Assembly: GCA_020055645.1 (NCBI GenBank) | Contig: CM034547.1 | Location: 11,688,513 to 11,752,512 of the forward strand | Length of the DNA: 64,000 nucleotides | Direction: 5' to 3' | Source: Tomocerus qinae | Taxonomy: Eukaryota; Arthropoda; Collembola; Entomobryomorpha; Tomoceridae | Shown: piece after piece, positions 51,301-60,572 of the stretch | How the letters are laid out: each line of letters opens with the position of its first letter | How positions within the stretch are numbered: the stretch's first letter is position 1 | Made by a program: the position numbers and the translations under genes | Notes under the pieces: model-generated | The model's input: only the letters and a program-made list of their open reading frames with translations | What the model was told of the DNA's origin: nothing | Databases searched by the model: none

Positions 51301-53555
51301 AATACTAAAGATGTGATAAAGATCCGCATTGTGTTAAAAACAAATTGAAAAATATAGTATGGTTTTATACATTGCCAAATTATAATACAATTCAGCCGTT
51401 TTAAAACATTAGATCAATGTCCAGATTAAAATTAGAATTAGATAGAAGAAAGACAATAATAAGAACATTATCCTGTTATAGTAGCGATATTGATAATATT
51501 ATGGAGTGAGTCGACAGTCGGACTTCACAGAAACAGCATAAGAAATAAATTCAAGCACAACTACATTCATTAAATTATCTAGCTATATAGCAAAGTTTCC
51601 TTTTGTAAGGATCACTTGGGTGTTGTCTATAGTCATAGTCATACTCGTAACATCAAATAGAGATAAAGCAGAGAATGAAAGCGGAGAACGTACCTGAGAA
51701 ATTGAACGGCATTTGGTCATCCCATACTAACTGGCTACGTTCGTCGATAGAGCCTCCTAGCCAGTAATGCGACTTTTTATCGTAGTCAGGAGCAGAAACA
51801 AGATTACTTGTGAGGAAATGCCATTCGTCCAATGACACGACGCTTGCCAAGTTACCCTACAAAAATAAACGCAGATAATAGTATGCAGCTTAGTGCAATT
51901 CTATTTACTCCTACCCATTCACGGACAAAACAGTTTATTTTGGTTACTTGAGATTAGTGAAAGAATAAGGACGAAGCAATACATACTAATTACCTTCATT
52001 TTCTACCCCGGCAGTTTCCATCCACCTATTTACTTCAACATCACCTCCTTCTTTCACCATTTTATTAATGAGATTCAATTTAATTATCGATCTACATTTT
52101 CTTTTGTATACCACAGATACAAATAGTGTGTAAGTAAAGTCTACTACATAAGTATATCTCCCAGTGGTTTATTCGTTACCCAATGCAAACCGACCATACA
52201 TAATTCTTGTGGCCCGTGTTATTTGTTTTCAAATCAAATCAAACAGTTTTTATCCGTTCCCTACACTATGAGAGAAAAAACGAATTCCCACCCACTTAAC
52301 TTTTCCTGGTATGTCATTAATTAAACGACCATGTATAGAGCTCTGAGAAAGCAAAGAGGGATTATAAATTGAAGAGGCTTACTGAATACACCATTCATTG
52401 CTTAGAAGACATCGACAGAAGAAAGCACTTAAAACAGTCTGAAATGATGTGGGAATGAGAACCGATTCCAAAACAGGATTACTGCGATCTTCAAATCGTC
52501 GTTTTACCAAGGACCATTTTCTTGTTTTTTTTTACTTTCATCCATAATATTTGTTCTAAGGCTTCTGTACAAAAAACTCTAAGTACTCAGTGCCCTATTA
52601 ATAACTTGTCATAATAAGGATATAGGCAAGTAGCAAATGGAGACGTAATACATGTGGCATCGCAATAAAAGCTTTGTAAAATGCAAAGGCTAGAATGGCT
52701 TGTAAGCCAATGGGATAGTGAAAGCCTTCAAATTCAATCCCACCAAATAAAAGTTGGAGAAAGTACTTATGTTCATTTGGGAGAAAACACTACATTCACA
52801 TTCTGACTCTAACTTCCTGAATATTGGCTCCTGTTTTACATCAACTATTCAGTACAGTCATCCTCTCTGGTGTACCTTTTACAGATTACTTTTACATCAG
52901 GGTCTTTTTTGCAGCCAAGGGCAATTCCATAAATCCAAATCAATAGCTCAACACATGTGGGGGAACAAGTAGAACAGGCTCTCTGTCGTTTTATCTGTAG
53001 AGTTTTACATGAATGATACTTTGTGGTTTCGCCTTTAATTTGGGCTTGACTTTGATGAATAGCTAAACTCAAAAACAGTAGCGTACCTTTGCTGGTACAT
53101 ATTGACCATGAACTAAGAAAGTATTGAGCTATATCACTTTGCAATTCTACACTTTCTTTGCACTACGTATAGTGAACATACAAATTCATCTACCTTTAAT
53201 GTCTTCTATCCACTATGATCGATTGCTCTACATCTCCCCAAAGTTAACTCCCGTACTATAGAAAATCCTTTGAGAGAATTGGTAGGTATTCATCACCTTT
53301 TCTCTCTGCATGCATTATACACGTATCTGTATTAACTAACCTTCTGTTTCACATCACCCTACTTCAATAAAATGTGACATATTGTGGTAACATTTGTTCC
53401 AATAGTTATACTATGCTATATTACAATTGCACTTACTTTCAATGAAGAACAGATCTGATGAGCTGTCTTCCAGCTCACTGCAGGGAATGAAACCAGTAGA
53501 TAACAATAGGTCCCAAATTTCTGCATGTGCTGATCAACACATTGCTCTTCCATAT
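26993..53555 (-). CDS. Type I receptor-like protein: CTLD, CUB x3, EGF x3, TM, long disordered tail (15 exons, 5' incomplete)
   Basis: Exons in transcript order: 53555-53437, 51856-51694, 49725-49579, 46057-45796, 43631-43390, 41868-41059, 39886-39743, 39630-39409, 37583-37377, 34168-33899, 33210-32461, 32371-30133, 29100-28914, 27897-27752, 27332-26993. All fourteen junctions keep the frame, giving 2,081 residues from the first visible codon. Order, numbered from the Met at 53,553: CTLD 5-140; CUB-like 1 about 145-258; CUB-like 2 about 265-410; degenerate CUB-like 3 about 415-580; EGF 601-632, 637-667 and 674-706; transmembrane helix about 727-747; then about 1,334 cytoplasmic residues rich in Ser and Pro. 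Most introns are phase 1, typical of shuffled extracellular modules. The signal peptide exon is missing; it must lie upstream and end in phase 1. The role is inferred only: a cell-surface adhesion or recognition receptor. I do not recognise a named orthologue. The weakest link is exon 9 to exon 10. Confidence 0.7.
27752..27897 (-). CDS. Receptor exon (tail 5)
   Basis: AEGEEMKSDKDFMRASPGTS then MSNSPARRKISRLRTISHQI. RRKIS and LRTIS are basophilic (RxxS-type) sites. Phase 0 in, phase 2 out; the split Arg codon joins to FLRRLELSLIRKK in the last exon. Confidence 0.82.
28914..29100 (-). CDS. Receptor exon (tail 4)
   Basis: RSRGSVNSLQHQTQPDSLLG and LLDLESPCSSVRSPSKTPGS, then SSPYQ. Acceptor TCTTCCAG|G; donor CAG|GTTGTT at phase 0. 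Dense in SP sites. Confidence 0.82.
30133..32371 (-). CDS. Receptor exon (tail 3, 2.2-kb exon)
   Basis: 746 codons without a stop. It begins GPTPLSTPSSPRNSQLSLRP. There is a proline/threonine/histidine stretch VPTPLPTPMHTPAHSPMM, an acidic serine run (ISSEDDDAF), tandem basophilic sites RRSSLTP, RKSSLTP and RRCSLN near 31,170-31,247, and a Gly/Lys/Arg-rich end (LLPGGGGAKRSSPKRRVRA). No enzyme domain visible. The long plus-strand ORFs at 30442-31251 and 31591-32067 are antisense shadows of this exon. Phase 2 donor AAG|GTTACT. Confidence 0.9.
32461..33210 (-). CDS. Receptor exon (tail 2, candidate PP1-docking motif)
   Basis: TPSPHRRRNYSVQARRDPNE begins the exon. KKVTF (about 32,895-32,910) fits the RVxF consensus for docking to protein phosphatase 1 and is followed by an amphipathic ARLLDKLAATEM. 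ADSLLALFRRFSGSSSAPPS and SENEESSAG close it. Otherwise Ser/Lys-rich and low in aromatic residues, as expected of disorder. Phase 1 both ends. Confidence 0.85.
33899..34168 (-). CDS. Receptor exon (tail 1)
   Basis: Acceptor preceded by a T/C-rich tract ending ATATTAG|TA; phase 1, completing Val with the G left by the previous exon. Encodes SGRSPSSIRIGSATTLGG, RSFLGRFGIRKPSLLSLSS and ENRTFSLDDLLRPSRSMM. Ser/Thr-rich, no globular domain seen. The frame is open upstream to an ATG at 34,292 with a hydrophobic run, an alternative start that I consider less likely. Confidence 0.8.
34169..37376 (-). other. 3.2-kb intron linking ectodomain/TM exons to tail exons
   Basis: No exon with good borders found inside. 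If the two halves were separate genes, this stretch would have to hold a 3' UTR, a promoter and at least one first exon ending in phase 1; none is evident. It includes a Lys/Asn/Gln-rich plus-strand ORF (34671-34916) and others of no recognisable family. Confidence 0.5.
37377..37583 (-). CDS. Receptor exon (EGF 3 end, transmembrane helix, juxtamembrane)
   Basis: GPQCEA closes EGF 3. PFWLGLITVTVVLGVIGLIW plus CL is a single hydrophobic helix, followed by the basic stop-transfer KRHFPEKLEKLL and NEDPDRNRGISW. Donor TGGG|GTACGC, phase 1. If this donor is not used, translation stops 14 codons on (37,333) after a hydrophobic TLAFTLLKFFSSF end, which would make a short-tail form. Confidence 0.9.
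39409..39630 (-). CDS. Receptor exon (EGF 2 and most of EGF 3)
   Basis: CDLNPCLFGECIIEDKSFRC then CQLGYGGDRC make EGF 2; CDEKPCSGHGDCQEV and CVCHAWWEG make EGF 3 up to its fifth Cys. No Asp/Asn-Glu calcium-binding consensus at the domain starts is obvious. Donor GGAAG|GTTGGT, phase 1. Confidence 0.93.
39743..39886 (-). CDS. Receptor exon (EGF 1)
   Basis: Linker DENFRAKVIAGGDS then ACSPNPCANGGTCVTD and CRCQPPFTG, an EGF domain whose last Cys is in the next exon. Donor ACAG|GTCTAT is weak at +3 and +4 but in frame. Phase 1 both ends. Confidence 0.93.
40522..40690. repeat. Tandem duplication of about 90 bp (2 copies)
   Basis: Within a receptor intron, AAGTAATCACTTATT starts at 40,522 and again at 40,612; both copies run through CATAAGCC and CGTTATT with several substitutions and a small deletion in the second. 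Confidence 0.8.
41059..41868 (-). CDS. Receptor exon (CUB 2 remainder and CUB-like 3)
   Basis: AGQRIWLSFQIFELG and IILCGNLSSNPFRTSFVSLR continue CUB 2. After GRFKAIPTALRE a third, more divergent CUB-like unit follows (SLNYPLRPPYWTNLTLALQS, CQTKVKSFLEIRDPY, WIICQP), with an acidic/asparagine insert (DSDFDSDAKTED, then NNNVNKVEQ) before the last strands (GFRGNKWNAEIIT). Long for a CUB exon at 810 bases. Phase 1 on both sides. Confidence 0.9.
43390..43631 (-). CDS. Receptor exon (end of CUB 1, start of CUB 2)
   Basis: VSIVFHSDFSETGSGFEIQW is the last CUB strand pair. A second CUB opens with GCMSGKTILTG, HTPNFPNFNLPRIDCIYTIV. Donor CCCCG|GTAAGT, phase 1, joins APG to AGQRIWLSF. Confidence 0.9.
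45796..46057 (-). CDS. Receptor exon (CUB-like 1)
   Basis: INYPSNYYNNLNYGSLLISP matches the NYPxxYxNN start of CUB domains, and DCLYDFVEIIDR plus TRFCGSY the C3-C4 half (C201, C220). The first Cys pair of a canonical CUB is missing (Tyr at the second position), so this is a two-cysteine variant. N-glycosylation sequons at NRT (149) and NST (215). Phase 2 donor AAA|GTAAGT read as GC-AAA|GT. Confidence 0.9.
46058..49578 (-). other. Receptor intron between CTLD and CUB 1
   Basis: 3.5 kb. No further exon is needed: the phase-1 donor at 49,579 joins the phase-1 acceptor at 46,057. Short ORFs (for example 46774-46968 minus, 48640-48867 minus) lack domain or border evidence. A GC-richer plus-strand ORF patch at 46,463-46,690 may be a repeat fragment. 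Confidence 0.5.
49579..49725 (-). CDS. Receptor exon (CTLD part 3)
   Basis: SDWRCLSIYWHE and FAWRLSECSQNSGYICKK supply the last three CTLD cysteines (C108, C129, C137). The usual WND triplet before the penultimate Cys is not present; FAW-RLSEC replaces it. Phase 1 at both ends. Confidence 0.9.
50994..51060. repeat. Inverted repeat in receptor intron
   Basis: GGCACTTTCCCC (about 50,994) and GGGGAAATGTGCC (about 51,047) form imperfect arms of about 12-13 bases. It sits under the minus-strand ORF 50970-51203, which I do not call a gene. Confidence 0.4.
51694..51856 (-). CDS. Receptor exon (CTLD part 2)
   Basis: GNLASVVSLDEWHFL is the classic CTLD helix-2 region and YWLGGSIDER the WIGL-like core strand, then LVWDDQMPFNFS. 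The canonical EPN or QPD calcium/sugar motif is absent. Donor CAG|GTACGT, phase 1. Confidence 0.9.
51857..53436 (-). other. Receptor intron inside the CTLD
   Basis: 1.6 kb between two phase-0 borders. The minus ORF 52845-53144 (99 codons, cysteine-rich, with CKKDPDVKVICKR) has a possible AAAAG|GTACAC donor, but inserting it would break the lectin fold; I leave it out as an exon. Confidence 0.5.
53437..53555 (-). CDS. Receptor exon (CTLD part 1)
   Basis: Reads MEEQCVDQHMQKFGTYCYLL then SWKTAHQICSSLK: the first Cys pair (C5, C17) of a long-form C-type lectin-like domain and the Cys of helix 1 (C35). The acceptor TTTTAG|AT leaves two bases for a codon begun in an unseen upstream exon (phase 1). 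Donor AAA|GTAAGT, phase 0. Confidence 0.8.
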
Positions 53556-54539
53556 CTAAAATACAAAATACAACATTAATTGAATTCCCTCTCATTGCTT
53601 TTCTCTCTACGTATTATTTACCACACTGCGAACAGATTATTAAAATACCCCATCACAGGAGTTGGGATAAATACTTCACATTCTTTATTGATTACGTATT
53701 TTACTACCAATACCATATTTTACACTGATTAAGTACAGTACAAATTACTAAAAAGCTATCTATTATGGCCGAATTTTTTTCCTTGCACGTCAAAGCGTAT
53801 ATATTCCAATGTCCCAATTATTTTGTAACAAATATTAACATAGATTTCAAGTTAGTTGCATGAGCCATTTCTTAAGTTGATATTTTCAAGTTATAAAGAT
53901 TTGTGTACAGTACCAATGCGATTTACTATCCAAAGTACTTAGATTTTAAGTACGTAGCTAAATTGTACTTTAATACAGTAAATGTTTCCATGAAATTATG
54001 AGGATGTATTTGTAGGAAAACAGCATGACAAAAAACCTCAAACAGAAATGCTGAGTTATTAGGATTATTAGATCATCCGAAAATTAATTACTGATGAAAA
54101 GAACCTATATCCCTTCATTTGGCTTCGTTCTTTGTTCAAAGTTTTAAAATTAGTAATGCATTATAACTCACTTTTCTATCAACTTGTATAATATTTATTT
54201 ATACTAAAACAAGAGTACGCAGGGAAATCCATCCTAATTAAAAGCACTCTACTAAGTACATGAACACTTTCTAATTAGCATTGTAAATCAAGAGTAGCAG
54301 AACAAACAGAATAAATTATTCTCATATCTAACTAAAGTAAGTTAAACTTGGATAACAGACAGCTTTGAGAATGTTTAATTATGCATTACGTATGCCTACA
54401 TAGTGAAAGAGCATTCTAAAAGAAATAAATGCTGATTTTATTCTCAAGTACTAACTACCGGGTCAGAATAACCAGAAAATTAGCAGATGCTATAAATAAA
54501 CTGAGCATATACACAGGTAAAGTTTTCCTCGACTATGAA

Positions 54540-54955
54540 ATGCAAATTAGAAGAAGCCAAATGTCGGTCTTTTAGAAATTTTCCGATTTGTTGTCATTAG
54601 AGCCGTGTGACGAATCGTGATTAATGTCATACTAATCAGGGATATCTCCTTGAGCGAACTATTTGTGCGGCATGACACAGCATGACATGCATTGATTTGG
54701 CAGGGATGTGGCTCGAGATGAAAGTTGTGGATTCGGCAAACAATTCCCAATTAATTAGAACGACATGGAGCCGGGGGAGAAAGATCTGTCGGGATTTAAA
54801 GACAAGCAAGGCTTTCGCCAATTGATTATGCATTGTGTTATCTCGTCTCCTCGTAACTTGCTCTCTCTGTCGACTGGAGCATTAGCGTTGCCTTTCTTCA
54901 CTTCCCTTTTATCTCTCACCAGCCGCTCATATATATAACTATTCATCCATTCCAC
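54540..54955 (-). promoter_or_regulatory. Candidate 5' or regulatory region of the receptor gene
   Basis: A GC-richer 0.4-kb patch about 1 kb upstream of the first identified receptor exon, with three overlapping minus-strand ORFs of 65-67 codons in different frames and several TAAT/ATTA motifs of the homeodomain-site type (for example ATTAATTGGG). It could be a 5' UTR exon, promoter or conserved enhancer. None of the ORFs gives a clear signal peptide ending in a phase-1 donor, so I do not call a coding exon. Confidence 0.25.
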
Positions 54956-56418
54956 AAAATTCCATTTATCATCTACTACTCACTACTGTTACAGTTTTTG
55001 TCATATCCCTAAAATTCACAGCCCAGGGACTAGTACATTAAATTGACTTGGATAGCCAATCACCCAGAGTAGAAAATGAACCACAAGGCTACAGTTTAAA
55101 AGTAAGAAATGCTTTAAATATTTTATGTCTTTAAAGGCAGAACTATCAACTTTTTCTTATCTTCCTTCCGTTTTTATCAAGATCCTTGACTGAAATGTCT
55201 TCTACATAATAATATACTATTTATTTACATTGTCTAGATATAATTTCGTTTGTTTGCCACAATATATACGTGAAACATTAAAAATGCACGATCGCTTCAC
55301 GTTTTAATAGGTAGTTAGTTTTACAACATTTTCCACTCTTACGCAATGGCTTGCATTTTGCAAAACAAAAGTTGGCTACTTAATCTAATGTCATGAATAA
55401 TTAAATAGTAAACTATCAGTTTCAATAGTTTCATAGCTTTCTGTAGGTACCAGGTGTTACTATACGGTAGACAATACAAAAAGTTGGATCAAACACCTTA
55501 GAGCAACAAAAACGCACGAGTGCCCCACTTTCTTTGCTCATAAATCTTAAATTAACAATTTTCCAGCCTATGAAAACTCAATTTGTTTTTGCCATAGACA
55601 ACCCTAAGTATATACGACATATTTAAGTGAGTCTATTTGTTTCAATAGCTATTTTTAGTATAATATATACTTTTATCTACAAGTAATTTTCTAGCAATTC
55701 TACATTGTTTCGCAAGTGCAATACATTAACCATTCATATCCCACGTAATGCAGTATCGAAATTTTAGACAATAAACAAAGCCCGGAGGCAAGTACAAACT
55801 AGTAAGAAGCTAAAATAAAAATTAGAGTTCATGCAAGTTGAATCCAATTTTCTTTCATAATTAATAAGATAACCAAATTAAATAGCTTATGAACACAAGC
55901 ACTACGTTGAATCAACAACTATATGTTAAGTAAATATAAGCATTGTAAGCATGCAATTTTAATTTTTTGCTATTTTTACCTGGAGGAAAATATTATATTC
56001 CTATCTTAAGCAAACAAGTAACCCCCATCAGAAAGTACTAGTAGGTATACGTAATACTATTATATGTGTACATGTTCTTTGTTCTACATTTACTACGTTT
56101 CTTAGGAAAGTTTATGGCAAACAGAAACATGCAATAGAAAATGTTCTGTGCTCACGTCAGCATGCATAATAAACAGAAATAAATGTTCCCGAAACCGTCA
56201 AGAGTAGAGTAAGGAGGAAAGTATGTAAGTGTCTTTCTCGTCTTACAAAGAGAAAGTCACTTTCTCTCCTCCACTTAGACAGAGAGACAGAGAAGGTATG
56301 TATAGACAGGTTAGAGTACCCCTAGTATATTACTTACAGATGTAGACATTTGACAATAGAGGTATCTAATCCATCCATTTGCACAAACCTCCTCTCTGGA
56401 TGAAGGACCTTAATATAT

Positions 56419-56622
56419 GTGAAATGCAGAAGGTACTTGGAAGTTAGTAAGTACAACAATTACAAGGTTACAACTTTACAACTGCCTGCCGTTTCACTTT
56501 GCACTGTATCCGTGGACGAACTCGAAGACAATTTATTCAAAAGTCTGAAGAACATGCAACGGAACATGCCTTCGTATCCTTTCGAAATGGCCAAGCCACT
56601 AAACCCAAGTCACTCGAGTTGA
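56419..56622 (+). CDS. Doubtful small ORF, possibly a terminal exon
   Basis: 67 codons with more balanced composition than nearby ORFs, notably VSVDELEDNLFKSLKNMQRN and SYPFEMAKPLNPSHSS before the stop. An AATAAA hexamer lies a few bases after the stop (about 56,625). No family recognised. It may be chance, a last exon of an unseen plus-strand gene, or a repeat remnant. Confidence 0.25.
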   Translation: MKCRRYLEVSKYNNYKVTTLQLPAVSLCTVSVDELEDNLFKSLKNMQRNMPSYPFEMAKPLNPSHSS

Positions 56623-59600
56623 AATAAACAGCATCAACGATCTACATTTGTAACATAGCACAGGACAGATACAAGATTATGTACGCTTTGAGTAAGTATA
56701 TTATAAATTGGCAAATGGAATATTTATATGGCCACTACTAGTAGGGAAATAGGGTCTAGATAGAGTGACTCTATCAGAAGATTCTCTACTTGAGCACAAA
56801 CAACAGAAGCTCTTAGCTTTCCAGAATAACGAAAGTGGAGGAAGGTGTATTACTTCAATCTACTTCCATAAGTCAAGTCACCCCCACTCAACCAACTTCA
56901 GCTCAGCTGAACTTCAATCTTTTATTCTCCTTTTCTTTGTTTACTTACTATGAATTTTACTCTCGGAGGCATTTGAATAAACTTTCCATTGTTTTATAAC
57001 TCTCGAGTCAATCTCAATTCTTGAGAAATTCAATACAGAAGAAGCGTAGGCAATTGTGAAAGAAATAGACCATTGCATTGAAAACAGAGTATACTGTGAT
57101 AATCTATTATTTTATCTTCTGCCTCTAATCTTTATTCAGTTTATGCACAGACGTATGTAGGTTACTAATGTTTCTAGAGAAAGATAGCTGAGCCGGGAGA
57201 GTAGAATCGACTGTTTCCTAACCATTGTGGTTACACATTTTAGCGAGATATTACTTTTCCCTTGTTACGTCATCCTTATATAGCCATTGTAAATATCCTG
57301 GGTAGCGCTGGAGGAAAAACGAATGTATGGAACTGAAAATTTTGCCTGACGTAAGTCATGATTGTGCAATAACTTACAAGTAGTTTGTACTATTGCACAG
57401 TGTGTGGTAGAAAAGTATTTTTAAGTTGCTTGGGTACATGTCATACGGAAGACAGTACATGTGTGGCACATCTTGCTTATAGATTCGTGTCCTGACTATG
57501 CCTAATACAGTATGCATCATGATAGGGGTATGATAGTGAAGTGCATTTGAGAATGTTCCTCAGGGGTACTCTTTTCCTACACTATTACACAATTCAACTT
57601 AATTATTATTGATGAAACCAAGAGAGCGAGAAATTCTCGTAAGAGCACTCATTCCATATCTATCTATATGCTTCCTTTTAAATAGTTTATCGTTTACAAG
57701 AACGTTGTTCGAATATCAACTGTAGTAATGCTATCACTCGAATACACAGAGGAGAGAGACAGACGGAGTCATTATACAATGCTAACATAAACCAATACCA
57801 ACTCAAGAAGAAAAGAGAATTTACTTATATGAATTAGAGATAGTACCTATTTACTAATTTGTTGGTCTACTAACTTTTATTTCAAGTGAACCTTCCATGA
57901 CTATAATTAAGATGAATTTGGCCTTTTATACACTTGGGTTCTAGTTCAGTAATAGGTAGAAGCAGTTGCTAATAAAACTCTTAATTTGTTACAAATGGAG
58001 ACCCTTTTCTATGAAAATTATCATTCTTATCATCTTTTATGTAAGATAATGTCATTAAATATTAAACCTATCCTGAACAGACAAAGAAATGAAATAGACA
58101 AGCGTAAAACCATTAGGTGTGAGTTGTTTAACAACTAGAAGTCTAAAAAGGCAATGCACTTAATAATAATTAGAACATACAGTCCCTGCGTACCATAGTA
58201 CTTATTAGTCATCATGTATATTTACGTGTACGCTACTAACGTGACAGTCCAAACAAGAGAGAAATTGTAAGCGAAAATTAAATTACTTTCTTTGTTCACT
58301 TAGAAAATGATAGAGAGAAAGATAAAGCAAGTTAATTGAGTTACACGCTTTCAACTTTCCTACCAGAGTGAAAGTCAACTTTCACTATTTTATTTTCACA
58401 AAGCACGCATGCACACATTTTCTGGAATTAACCCAGTCTGGCTAAGTCGTCTGATCAGATCTTCCAGTTTCGGCTAGTCATTCTGCACAAAAAATGGCAC
58501 TGACTTTGACATTGACACAAAGCCAAGAAAAATAATTTATTTACAATATACCCTTTTGCTATCTATGTATGTATATCCAAAATTACAAACTTCTTCCACC
58601 ATCTAACTTAAAATCCCACTTGCTCATCCTCTATATAAAAAGTAACCTTCAGATTTCTTGCTTTCCATTGAATAAATTATGGTAATAAATTCAGTTATTA
58701 GAATTCAATGCAGTCTATCTGACTAATGTATAGTACAATGCTACTCTAACAAGGCTAAAGAATGTACACGCCTTAAGAGTACAATGCATACACACATATT
58801 TTTCCTTTTATTTTATTTCCGTTTCTCTTTGCACTGTGCGAGTAATGCTAGATCAAAATAAATCCAGTTTAAGTAAAAGAATACTTTTTTCTATTTTCTT
58901 AGATCGGGACTGTTGCCAAAAAGGCGACCCTCACATAATCCCGAACGATTCCATTTGTAATTTATACCCTTTTACTATAATAATTGCCTTTACTGGACAT
59001 GAATGTACTACATGTAGCTAACAAAATAAAAGTCTGCGTACATAACTAACAGACCCATTCAACTTCAACGCTCCATAACTCTCTCAGGTTTTTCTGAGCC
59101 CAGTTAACACAGTTATGTGTACACTAGTCCCACAAACTCAAACAGTAGAACGTATAACACATAATGGTAACTAGCACATGCTACATTTATATTACTTACT
59201 AACTTGCTACAAACATATTGAAATACTAACTAGGTAATGTGCATTGGTAAAATATTTACTCATTCAAACGTACTGTTGTTGGTTATAAGGAAGAAGAGTG
59301 CATAAGTAACAATATAGGTAAGGAAACGAAAGAAAAACAGTTTGTCTAGACAAAGCTCTTGGATTCATCCACATTCATTCACATAATATTAAGGAGAAAA
59401 GTACACACTCAACGTTAGTTACATTACAACTCATAAGGAATTGTTACAGGGTCTTTGGAGAATCGTAAAAATAAGTATATGTATAACTACTTAATAGAAT
59501 TACCTACCTACATTCTTTATTATTCGTTTCAATGCCTTGACTAACAGTTAACCCCGTATGGACGGACAATAGGCATTTTTCTCCTACTACATACTAACGG

Positions 59601-60356
59601 CACCAGAGACCAAAAGACTTCTCATAAAGCCAGCCAACCTATTTACCGTCCACTTTGGCAAGTCCGAAAAGAATAATAAAGCAAATGTAGGGAAACGCAT
59701 TATTTGTTTGTGAGTGCATGGACAAAAAACTCCCAGCCTTTTTCTCCAGTCATTTCCACTTATTGTTTGTCTTCTGTGATCTCCTGTCTTCCTCTTGTCC
59801 CACTCGAGGACATTCTGCTGAAACAAATTCCCCATTGTTTATGCATTTCTTATCTAGAATAATAAATACATAGTGGGAAGAGAAAATAACACTGCTATTT
59901 TCTCCTACAAAAGATACCTTTTTTTCCTTTCTGTCTTACCAAATACCAAAGGCAAAGTCGGAGCATTTCAATTTGGGCCTTGTCAACAAAGATACCAACT
60001 GGGATATCTCAAGTATTTACGACTTTCCATCTTTCATATTATGTGCCTCTGTTCCACAGGGATAGTCTTTTCCTCTCAGTATAATTGCACAACCTCCAAC
60101 AAGGATATCAAAAACATACCATTTTCTATACAAACTTAATTGCTCTTATATTCGGCAGCTTTAAGTACATACTTATTTTTTTCTTTCAACATTCAACAAA
60201 ACAAATCTTTTTTAAATTGCCCAATAGTACAATTGTTTGTAGTGATACATAAGCTTGTAATTTAAAAAATCTCAGGTAAAGTGGAAAGAAAAGATGTCCC
60301 TAAATTGAAAATGTTATAATACTTTTAATAGTAGACAGAATCAAGCATCATTCACA
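56623..60356. other. Non-coding stretch
   Basis: AT-rich DNA without supportable genes. The minus ORF 59587-59835 contains an internal MRFPTFALLFFSDLP segment that resembles a signal peptide start and is followed by ACG|GTAAAT. That donor would be phase 0, not the phase 1 the receptor needs, so I do not assign it. Confidence 0.45.
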
Positions 60357-60572
60357 TTGTTCAAAACATTGATAAAGCATTCTATACTTCAGTCTATTCG
60401 TTTGTCACTTTTCTTTTCCTGTGGACCCTTGGAAGCTTTTCACAAAATGTATCATTCTAAAAAGCTATTTAAGCCTACGCGAGGTTTTAAGGTTCAATTT
60501 TTACCAAATGCGCAATTAAAATTATCATCTGACGGTACTGTGAGAATTCCTACGAAGAATTTTAGTACCTAG
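60357..60572 (+). CDS. Doubtful small ORF, possibly a terminal exon
   Basis: The second half has protein-like texture (KKLFKPTRGFKVQFLPNAQL, then SSDGTVRIPTKNFST and stop). A pyrimidine-rich tract ending in GGAAG at about 60,434 could be an acceptor. No 5' partner exon was found and no family is recognised. Confidence 0.25.
   Translation: MFKTLIKHSILQSIRLSLFFSCGPLEAFHKMYHSKKLFKPTRGFKVQFLPNAQLKLSSDGTVRIPTKNFST

Noticed and set aside
52845..53144. Cysteine-rich 99-codon minus ORF inside the CTLD intron
   Set aside because: Neighbouring CTLD exons join perfectly without it; inclusion would interrupt the lectin domain, and the acceptor side is poor.
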